Under the pieces are notes generated by a model. The model searched no databases and was not told the DNA's origin. It was given only the letters and a program-made list of their open reading frames with translations. DNA of 12,149 nucleotides from positions 1 to 12,149 of the forward strand of contig DASYUK010000003.1 in NCBI GenBank assembly GCA_036001325.1, read 5' to 3'. The stretch comes from DASVHS01 sp036001325. GTDB taxonomy: Bacteria > Acidobacteriota > Thermoanaerobaculia > Gp7-AA8. Positions 1 through 4,030 of this stretch are shown piece by piece. Within the stretch, counting starts at the first letter, position 1. The number at the start of each line of letters is the position of its first letter. Made by a program: the position numbers and the translations under genes.

Positions 1-40
1 TCGTTTCGTGTTCACCTGCGAGCTGCTGTTAGACTTTGTC

Positions 41-100
41 ATGGCCAATCTCCTTTTCTGCGCCTTGGGCGCTTTGACTGTTGCAGCACACATTGTGTGA
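41..100 (+). other. Possible 19-residue hydrophobic mini-ORF
   Basis: An ATG at 41 opens a 19-codon frame ending in TGA at 98-100. The peptide is mostly hydrophobic (begins MANLLFCALGALTV), like a single short membrane helix. I see no clear Shine-Dalgarno sequence. It sits in the 1-148 stretch upstream of the toxin cassette, which has no other gene candidate. It could be a tiny cassette-borne peptide, the tail of something decayed, or chance. Confidence 0.15.
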
Positions 101-120
101 CTGCGTTGAGGAGGTTGGCC
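43..120. repeat. Inverted repeat, 11-bp arms, in pre-cassette DNA
   Basis: GGCCAATCTCC (43-53) and GGAGGTTGGCC (110-120) pair over 11 positions with a single G-T wobble, separated by 56 bases. The repeat lies just upstream of the right arm of a putative attC (about 130-154). It could be part of an unusually long variable region of that attC, whose left arm would then lie outside the window. This reading is uncertain. Confidence 0.35.
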
Positions 121-129
121 TTCTCATCT

Positions 130-154
130 CATCTGAGCGCGGGATCCGTTAGCC
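130..154 (+). other. Right arm of an upstream integron attC site (partial)
   Basis: CTGAGCG, three variable bases, GAT, then C-GTTAGCC repeats the arrangement of the right arm of the complete attC downstream (950-971: CTGAGCG, three bases, GAT, TC-GTTGGGC). GTTAGCC (148-154) is the core box; it departs from the GTTRRRY consensus at one position. It is nevertheless the exact complement of GGCTAAC at 835-841, as expected because the first six bases of an inserted cassette come from its own attC core. The left arm of this site is not found within 1-130. Confidence 0.55.
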
Positions 155-203
155 GGTCGGAAGATCCGCTCCGCTTCAACTGTTCTGTCGTGCGCCAATG
201 GCG

Positions 204-209
204 TACACT
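204..209 (+). promoter_or_regulatory. Candidate -10 element of the toxin-antitoxin cassette
   Basis: TACACT (204-209) matches four of six positions of the sigma-70 -10 consensus and lies 11 bases before the GTG start, which would give a very short leader. No good -35 hexamer is present at 16-18 bp spacing. The assignment rests on position and on the knowledge that such cassettes usually carry their own promoter. Confidence 0.25.
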
Positions 210-220
210 ACACTTGATCA

Positions 221-538
221 GTGCGCTTTGTCGAAACCACACGGTTCACGCGCCGAATCGTGCGTGAGCTATCCGATGATGAATACCGTGACCTCCAGGA
301 AGCGCTATTGCACCGACCGACACTCGGTGACCTCATGCCCGGTACATCTGGTGTCCGAAAGCTCCGTTGGAGAGAGGAGCATCGGGGCAAACGAGGCGGT
401 CTCCGCATCATCTATTACTGGCATGCAGGGCTTGCAGTGTTCGTCATGCTTTTCATCTACGGCAAGAACGAGCAGAAGGATCTTACGCCAGAGCAGCGCC
501 GCATGTTGGCGCGCGTGATTCGGGAGGAGTTCAAATGA
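221..538 (+). CDS. higB2: HigB2-like toxin of a type II toxin-antitoxin system
   Basis: This 105-residue protein is a RelE/ParE-superfamily toxin closest in pattern to HigB2, the ribosome-dependent mRNA-cleaving toxin known from the Vibrio cholerae superintegron. Recognisable segments are GTSGVRKLRW (41-50), GKRGGLRIIYYW (56-67) and FIYGKNEQKDLTPEQRR (78-94), which hold the basic residues and core strand of the family. The start is forced: an in-frame TGA at 215-217 leaves GTG at 221 as the first usable codon; the next Met is residue 39. The stop overlaps the antitoxin start (ATGA, 535-538), so the pair is translationally coupled, with the toxin first as is typical of hig systems. Family assignment is firm; RNase activity is inferred from it. 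Confidence 0.9.
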   Translation: MRFVETTRFTRRIVRELSDDEYRDLQEALLHRPTLGDLMPGTSGVRKLRWREEHRGKRGGLRIIYYWHAGLAVFVMLFIYGKNEQKDLTPEQRRMLARVIREEFK

Positions 539-825
539 AAAAGGAAGCCTTTCAAGAACTTGTGGCAAGCGTGCGCGAAGCAGGTCAAATTTTGCGCGGC
601 GAAAGGAAGCCGAGCCGGGAATTTCGTTTTCGCCCGCAGGATGTTCGTCGAATTCGGACAAAGCTTAAAAAATCGCAAACCGAATTCGCTCGACTAATCG
701 GCGTGAGCGTTGCAACTCTCCGCAATTGGGAGCAAGGACGGCGCGAGCCACACGGGCCAGCTCGAGTGCTGCTGAAAATCGCTGCCGATAATCCTTCCGC
801 AGTAGTAAAAGCATTGCGCCGGTAG
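535..825 (+). CDS. higA2: HigA2-like antitoxin, XRE-type helix-turn-helix
   Basis: This 96-residue protein has a disordered-looking basic N-terminal part (about 1-32) and a C-terminal XRE helix-turn-helix (about 34-80) with the motif SQTEFARLIGVSVATLRNWE (47-66), followed by GRREP. HigA2-type antitoxins bind and neutralise HigB2 and repress their own promoter. The frame is open upstream to 367, but ATG 535 is chosen because it makes the 4-bp overlap with the toxin stop and because upstream codons would duplicate toxin coding sequence. The stop TAG (823-825) is 9 bases before the attC left core, typical of cassette packing. An operator is expected near 200-220 but I cannot define one. Confidence 0.9.
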   Translation: MKKEAFQELVASVREAGQILRGERKPSREFRFRPQDVRRIRTKLKKSQTEFARLIGVSVATLRNWEQGRREPHGPARVLLKIAADNPSAVVKALRR

Positions 826-834
826 TAATGCGCC

Positions 835-971
835 GGCTAACTTTTCGCTGCAGCCGACGCGCGGCCGTACGCTGGCCCGGGTCTGAAGGCCCTCGTGCTT
901 TGCGAGCCTTCACGCGTCAGGTAGGCTGGCACGTGAAGGCCGCGCGCGGCTGAGCGAAAGATTCGTTGGGC
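835..971 (+). other. Integron attC recombination site
   Basis: The left core GGCTAAC (835-841) and right core GTTGGGC (965-971) flank an imperfect palindrome. The right arm 938-959 pairs without gaps to the left arm 843-866 apart from two unpaired bases in the left arm, G850 and A857: TTTCGCT / G / CAGCCG / A / CGCGCGGCC. This is the layout of extrahelical bases in known attC sites such as that of aadA1, which has the same GCCG-A-CG step. The left core departs from RYYYAAC at one base. The 137-bp length is at the long end of the usual range. The central region forms a further hairpin (TGAAGG...CTCG / CGAG CCTTCA, 884-912). The folded bottom strand would be the integrase substrate. Confidence 0.88.
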
Positions 972-983
972 AGACGCAGGCGA

Positions 984-1118
984 ATGGGCTGGCAAAACGT
1001 TTTCTGCGAGGTTGAAGATCGCTTCGTGCCGGGGCTTCGGCTCGACGCATACGAACGTGCGCTCTACCACTATCTGCTCCGGCATACGCGTCTGGAGGCC
1101 TTCGGTACGCGGAACTGG
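984..1118 (+). pseudogene. Truncated cassette ORF, N-terminus of a probable HTH protein
   Basis: An ATG at 984, 13 bases after the attC core, opens a frame reading MGWQNVFCEVEDRFVPGL and then DAYERALYHYLLRHTRLE. This resembles the N-terminus of small helix-turn-helix proteins of mobile DNA, in which the RHTRLE-like segment leads into a winged helix. Here the family-like sequence stops after about residue 38 (near 1098) and the frame ends at TGA 1116-1118 after an unrelated tail. There is no attC after it before rsmE, so both the gene and its recombination site are lost. A +1 frame from about 1097 reads GLRYAELAAQLNAGFDRL, possibly another gene fragment joined by deletion. The family call is from memory and moderately uncertain. 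Confidence 0.5.
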
Positions 1119-1148
1119 CCGCGCAGCTGAATGCGGGATTCGATAGGC

Positions 1149-1859
1149 TCACCTCGGCGATAGGCGGCCCGTCAGCGCGGCAACGGCGGTCTCGACCCGC
1201 AGAATCCGCGGTCCCATCGTCACGGCTCGAAAGCCGATACGTGTCAAAGAGTCGATCTCCTTGTCGATGAAGCCGCCTTCGGGGCCGATGGCCAGCGTGA
1301 TCGGACGACTGAGGTTGCGCGGGCACTCATCACTCGCGTACGGGTGCGCGGCGAGCGCGATCGTGTCCGCAATCACCGACGGCAGCTCTTCTTCGACAAA
1401 CGGCCGAAAGAGCCGCTTCGTCTCGATCCGAGGCAGGACTGTGTCGCGCGCCTGCTCGAGACCGATGATCGCCTGCGCGCGCAGGTTCTCTTCGGAGAGT
1501 CGCGGCGATCGCCAGTAACTCTTCTCGACGCGCCAGGCGTTGATCAGGAACAGGCGCTTCACGCCGAGCGACGCGACCGCGGCGATGACGCGATTGAGAA
1601 CTTTCGGACGGGGCAGAGCGATCACGAGAGTCATCTCGAGCGCCGGTGGCGGATCGCGATCGAGGATGACTTCCATCTCGACTTCTTCGCCGATGCGCAA
1701 AATGCGGCCGCTCCCGATCTTGCCGCTGAGGCGCCCGACGACCAGCTCGTCGCCGGCGGCGGCGCGATGAATCTCGCGCACGTGGGAGGCCCGGCGGCCG
1801 CGCAGCACCACTCGCGATGGCGCGATGAAGTCGTCGTCGAAGAGCAAGATGAGATTCAT
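1149..1859 (-). CDS. rsmE: 16S rRNA (uracil1498-N3)-methyltransferase RsmE
   Basis: This is a SPOUT-class methyltransferase that modifies U1498 of 16S rRNA using S-adenosylmethionine, in the cytosol. The 236-residue length fits the family. An N-terminal PUA-like domain (about 1-70, with HVREIHRAAAGDEL) precedes the C-terminal knotted domain. The knot carries AIGPEGGF (190-197) and MGPRILRVETA (215-225), the cofactor-binding signature. The frame stays open to 1913, but the extra 18 codons are translation of the CGTAGGT repeat. The ATG at 1859 gives the family-like start MNLILLFDDDF. Upstream of it is the left arm of a large inverted repeat and no Shine-Dalgarno sequence. The gene abuts the decayed integron end on its 3' side. 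Confidence 0.95.
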   Translation of the reverse strand: MNLILLFDDDFIAPSRVVLRGRRASHVREIHRAAAGDELVVGRLSGKIGSGRILRIGEEVEMEVILDRDPPPALEMTLVIALPRPKVLNRVIAAVASLGVKRLFLINAWRVEKSYWRSPRLSEENLRAQAIIGLEQARDTVLPRIETKRLFRPFVEEELPSVIADTIALAAHPYASDECPRNLSRPITLAIGPEGGFIDKEIDSLTRIGFRAVTMGPRILRVETAVAALTGRLSPR

Positions 1860-1861
1860 TC

Positions 1862-1947
1862 GGTCGTAGGTCGTAGGTCGTAGGTACCGGGGCTGCAGCG
1901 CCTCGGGCGACAAGGCCCCCGATACCTACGACCCACGACCTACGACC
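1862..1947. repeat. Large inverted repeat of CGTAGGT units between divergent genes
   Basis: The left arm 1862-1892 consists of GGTCGTA-type units in tandem (three CGTAGGT copies) ending GGTACCGGGG. The right arm 1917-1947 is its reverse complement with two mismatches in 31 positions. The loop is 24 bases (1893-1916). The element takes up nearly the whole rsmE/STAS intergenic space, so both genes have leaders rich in CCTACGACC. It could be a dispersed palindromic repeat, or a cruciform or hairpin that affects both promoters. No start codon or terminator T-run is associated with it. Confidence 0.85.
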
Positions 1948-1950
1948 TTG

Positions 1951-1956
1951 TATCAT
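1951..1956 (+). promoter_or_regulatory. Candidate -10 element of the STAS gene
   Basis: TATCAT (1951-1956), preceded by TTG, resembles a -10 hexamer with an upstream TG. It sits 9 bases before the ATG at 1966, which would make the transcript nearly leaderless and would fit the lack of a Shine-Dalgarno sequence. No -35 match is visible because the spacing position falls in the inverted repeat. Confidence 0.25.
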
Positions 1957-1965
1957 TGCGCGCGA

Positions 1966-2310
1966 ATGAATATCGGGGTGAGAAAAGCTGACGATGTCGT
2001 GATCGTCGACTTCCGAGGAAGACTGGCCATCGGGGTCGGTGACGAAGTGCTGCCGCAGGTGATCAGCGAGCTGCTCGATGAGGGTCACAAGAAGATCCTG
2101 CTGAACCTGTCCGACATGGATTACATCGACAGCAACGGACTGGGAGAGCTCGTGCAAAGCCTGAAGACGTCGAAGCGCTATGGAGCGTCACTGCGGCTGC
2201 TCAAGCCGCAGGACCGAGTCGCGAAAACGCTGCGTCTGACGAACCTCCTGCCGATGTTCAGCGTTTACGATAGCGAGAGCGAGGCGCTGAAAGCGTTCGC
2301 CTCTGCGTAG
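1966..2310 (+). CDS. STAS-domain anti-sigma factor antagonist (SpoIIAA/RsbV-like)
   Basis: This 114-residue single-domain protein belongs to the STAS family, cytosolic regulators that bind anti-sigma kinases in the unphosphorylated state and release the sigma factor or another partner. The signature is LNLSDMDYIDSNGLGELV (46-63), with Ser56 at the usual phosphorylation position. The strands VVIVDFRGRL (11-20) and the tail LPMFSVYDSESEALKAF complete the fold. ATG 1966 is preferred. An in-frame TTG at 1948 would add six residues encoded by the repeat edge. No partner kinase is adjacent, so the target cannot be named; isolated copies in Acidobacteriota-like genomes are common in my experience, but that is recollection. 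Confidence 0.9.
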   Translation: MNIGVRKADDVVIVDFRGRLAIGVGDEVLPQVISELLDEGHKKILLNLSDMDYIDSNGLGELVQSLKTSKRYGASLRLLKPQDRVAKTLRLTNLLPMFSVYDSESEALKAFASA

Positions 2311-2338
2311 CGCGAGGAGGAGAGCGGGGCGTCTCGAT

Positions 2339-2374
2339 CGGGATAGGGGGGAACCTCACGGCTCCTCCCCTCCC
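2339..2374 (-). ncRNA. Group II intron domain VI (branch-point helix)
   Basis: On the minus strand GGGAGGGG pairs with CCCCCCTATCCC across a loop of about 15 bases. The adenosine in CCTATCC is unpaired near the 3' end and is the likely branch-point A. Position, directly 3' of domain V and just before the terminal AT, fits group II architecture. Confidence 0.65.
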
Positions 2375-2376
2375 AC

Positions 2377-2410
2377 ACCACCGTGCATGCGGGTCCGCAC
2401 ACGGCGGTTC
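2377..2410 (-). ncRNA. Group II intron domain V (catalytic hairpin)
   Basis: The 34-base hairpin on the minus strand begins GAACCGCCGTGTGCGG and ends GCATGCACGGTGGT. CCGTG and TGC on the 5' side pair with GCA and CACGG on the 3' side around a two-base bulge, which is the hallmark of domain V. The catalytic triad position appears to read CGC rather than AGC, a variant I associate with class C introns. Domain V is the most conserved part of the ribozyme and is the strongest evidence for this element. Confidence 0.8.
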
Positions 2411-2432
2411 GGTTGCGCCAAAGTGAGTTGTC

Positions 2433-2567
2433 ACCTGTGGCGGGGCGTTCGGTGCGGCTTTCTGCCTTGGGCGATTCGATCCCCTTCCGCTCGGCGCGTT
2501 GGGCTTCACCCGTCGCTCCGCTCGTGAAGGCCAGCTCGAGCTGTCTTTTCTGCCGCCTGTCGCTCAA
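2433..2567 (-). pseudogene. ltrA: N-terminal remnant of group II intron reverse transcriptase/maturase
   Basis: A TTG at 2567 opens MSDRRQKRQLELAFTSGATG, followed by EAQRAERKGIESPKAESRTE and RPATG. This is the variable but recognisable N-terminal leader of group II intron-encoded proteins (the run Q-x-E-L-A-F ... GEAxxAxxKGxE ... ERPA). After RPATG the frame enters the sequence that precedes domain V, so all reverse transcriptase, maturase and endonuclease regions are absent. The junction lies near 2430. The frame then stays open by chance to 2265. It is non-functional. Confidence 0.7.
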
Positions 2568-2980
2568 GAATCCAACCCCCTACTGATCCTCAAACCGTTC
2601 GGGCCTTCGGTCGCTCTCGCGTCCTACTGCCTCTGCTGACTTCTGCGAGGCGATCGAGTCGCCTTCCGACTTCTCCAGTCCCGATTCCGGGACGGCCTTC
2701 GCAGATCTCCCGAGGTAAGCTCGATCGCCTTCGTTGCGCAGTCGCCGGATCTACGCTTTGCGCTCTTGATGGATATGGACTTTGTCAGTCGGGGCCGACT
2801 CGTCCAGCGCTCACGCCTCTCTATCCGGTTTTTGTTCATCGACCCGCAACTTTGCTCCACGCTTCTTTCAGGCCGGCCTCACGGCTCCGTCGCCCTTGCG
2901 CTTCGCTAACCCTTCACCTCCATCAGGTTGAGTAGAAGACTTTCACTTCCGAGCGATCGAGCATGCTCGGCACACCCCGC

Positions 2981-3007
2981 AGCGGCCGCGCGTCTCGCGC
3001 GACCGCT
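2981..3007. repeat. Hairpin A, 12-bp stem, 5 bases from the intron 5' end
   Basis: AGCGGCCGCGCG and CGCGCGACCGCT pair over 12 positions (one wobble) around a TCT loop. On the minus strand it is the 5' exon immediately upstream of the intron start at 2975. Class C group II introns are known to insert just downstream of stem-loops such as terminators, so this is probably the original target motif. Confidence 0.75.
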
Positions 3008-3010
3008 AAA

Positions 3011-3035
3011 GTCGCCGAGCCGGAGGCTCGGCGAC
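3011..3035 (-). terminator. Hairpin B, candidate terminator of the glycosyltransferase-like gene
   Basis: GTCGCCGAGCC (3011-3021) and GGCTCGGCGAC (3025-3035) form a perfect 11-bp stem with a three-base loop. On the minus strand it begins 33 bases past the stop at 3068 and is followed by TTTA, a weak T-run. It may be a rho-independent-like terminator or one unit of a dispersed palindromic repeat. Confidence 0.5.
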
Positions 3036-3037
3036 TG

Positions 3038-3052
3038 CGGCCGGGACGGCCG
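3038..3052. repeat. Hairpin C, 6-bp stem with GGA loop
   Basis: CGGCCG (3038-3043), loop GGA, CGGCCG (3047-3052). It is the third hairpin in a row after the glycosyltransferase-like gene. Hairpins B and C share the GGA triloop on the plus strand, suggesting a compound repeat element. Confidence 0.5.
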
Positions 3053-3067
3053 GCTCTACGCCGCCGC

Positions 3068-3949
3068 TCAGGCGATCGTCGTCGCCGACCCGTTCGTCTC
3101 GCGCGGTGTCGTCACGCCGACGCTCATGGGCTTCAGCCTCGCTGCAGGTACCGCGCTCAGTCTCTCGAAGAGTGCCCAATAGACGCTGATCGATCGCTCC
3201 GCGATCCACAGCGGCGCGTAAAGACACGCGTGCGGCGGGAAGAACTTTCCGGCACCCGCCCTTCCGCGCACCGCAAGGCCGATCGCCGCGAAAGCCATCA
3301 GGCCGGCACACTCTGTCGCCATCCACATCCCTCCAAACACAGCGACCACGACCAGCAGCGGAAGCAACGCGAGGAAGAAGAGATCGACTGAGCGATCGTG
3401 TCGGCGGACCTTCAGCCAGCTCGCCAGCCGGGGTGGCTCGCGACGCACGAAAACATTCTTCGCTTTGTACGCCAGAAGCACGTTGTGATCGCGGAACACG
3501 GAGCGCCGAAATGCGAACGTCGACCGCCTCTCGGGCGCCTGATCCGCACCGCGATGAACGAGGATGCGCGCCGCATCGATGCCTCCCCACCACGGCAGAG
3601 GATGCACATATTCCTCCGGCTCGACGACTTCATGGCGATCGAGCAGCTCGCACATCGACTCGACTTCCGCCGCGGTGTACCTCGACTCCGCCGCGGCGAC
3701 GATGACCTTCTCGCACGTGCCGAGCTCCACGGCCGCCTGGATCACATCGAGAGTGCCGCCGACGTGCCGCCCGACCCAGCGCAGCACGCGCCGATGCTCT
3801 TCGAATCGCTCGGAGTGATCGACGATGAGAACCTCGCATTCGGCGAGACTGAGCGTGGAGAGATAGTGGGCGATCGACCCGATCTCACCGTCACTCTCCG
3901 CGGCCTCGAGGACGACGGCGTATGTACAACGGCTCTTCAGGCGTTTCAT
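3068..3949 (-). CDS. Glycosyltransferase-like protein with C-terminal membrane region
   Basis: This 293-residue protein resembles a nucleotide-diphospho-sugar transferase-like fold (GT2-like) followed by hydrophobic segments. The N-terminal strand-helix pattern (TYAVVLEAAESDGEIGSI, 9-26; ECEVLIVDHS, 37-46; CEKVIVAAAESRYTAAEVES, 79-98) fits the nucleotide-binding half. PLPWWGGIDAARILVHRG (117-134) looks like the acceptor-side region and VFVRREPPR (166-174) follows. Hydrophobic stretches lie at about 188-208 and 213-227, with another near 240-260. I do not see a clear DXD metal motif, so catalysis is uncertain. ATG 3949 has AGGA four bases upstream; the frame is open to 4201, but that extension would overlap glgX. 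Substrate unknown; an envelope polysaccharide or lipid role is inference. Confidence 0.72.
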   Translation of the reverse strand: MKRLKSRCTYAVVLEAAESDGEIGSIAHYLSTLSLAECEVLIVDHSERFEEHRRVLRWVGRHVGGTLDVIQAAVELGTCEKVIVAAAESRYTAAEVESMCELLDRHEVVEPEEYVHPLPWWGGIDAARILVHRGADQAPERRSTFAFRRSVFRDHNVLLAYKAKNVFVRREPPRLASWLKVRRHDRSVDLFFLALLPLLVVVAVFGGMWMATECAGLMAFAAIGLAVRGRAGAGKFFPPHACLYAPLWIAERSISVYWALFERLSAVPAARLKPMSVGVTTPRETNGSATTIA

Positions 3950-3982
3950 GATGTCCTGCCGCGCGATGGGAAAAGCGAGGGA

Positions 3983-4004
3983 TGTGCCACTGCTCCGTGG
4001 CACA
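3983..4004. repeat. Perfect 8-bp palindrome in the divergent glgX promoter region
   Basis: TGTGCCAC (3983-3990) and GTGGCACA (3997-4004) flank a six-base spacer, TGCTCC. The element lies in the 81-bp gap between the divergent starts at 3949 and 4031, 26 bases before glgX. It could be an operator for a dimeric regulator, a leader hairpin, or a dispersed palindrome. The sequence alone does not decide. Confidence 0.6.
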
Positions 4005-4018
4005 CGACTTGCCGCCGG

Positions 4019-4026
4019 CGATGAGG
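4019..4026 (+). promoter_or_regulatory. Ribosome binding site of glgX
   Basis: CGATGAGGATTC precedes the ATG at 4031. GAGGA sits about four bases upstream of the start, a good Shine-Dalgarno match that supports this start. Confidence 0.5.
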
Positions 4027-4030
4027 ATTC

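Larger units (their letters stand above)
149..965 (+). mobile_element. Integron gene cassette carrying a HigBA2-type toxin-antitoxin pair
   Basis: The element runs from the crossover point in GTTAGCC (between G148 and T149) to the one in GTTGGGC (between G965 and T966), about 817 bp. It contains a toxin gene, an antitoxin gene and a terminal attC, the canonical cassette layout in one orientation. The proof of unit identity is that the cassette's starting core bases match the complement of its own left attC core (835-841). Toxin-antitoxin cassettes with their own expression signals are known to be common in sedentary chromosomal integrons, where they are thought to stabilise arrays. No integron integrase gene is in the window. 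Confidence 0.78.
2337..2975 (-). mobile_element. Deleted group II intron (reverse transcriptase mostly lost)
   Basis: Read on the minus strand, the element starts GTGTGCC (2975 down), fitting the GUGYG 5' consensus. It continues with sequence typical of bacterial group II domain I (GGAAGTGAAAGTCTTCTACT at 2951-2932; GAAGTCAGCAGAGGC near 2640). It then has the first ~45 codons of the intron-encoded protein, and ends in domain V and domain VI with CTATCCCGAT at 2346-2337. Total length is 639 bp against roughly 1.8-2 kb for intact relatives, so about two thirds, mainly the reverse transcriptase, is missing. It lies antisense to the STAS gene, 26 bases after its stop. Without the encoded protein it cannot move by itself. 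It might still fold and splice if a protein acts in trans. Confidence 0.82.

Noticed and set aside
28..34. GTTAGAC as an attC core box
   Set aside because: It fits GTTRRRY, but the preceding 27 bases show no arm like the other two attC right arms, and no partner GTCTAAC is in the window. Probably chance.
1862..1947. CRISPR array
   Set aside because: The 7-bp units are directly abutting, with no unique spacers, and are arranged as an inverted pair.
2383..2586. Plus-strand small protein in the intron remnant
   Set aside because: It is the antisense of domain V and the reverse transcriptase leader, with no independent support.
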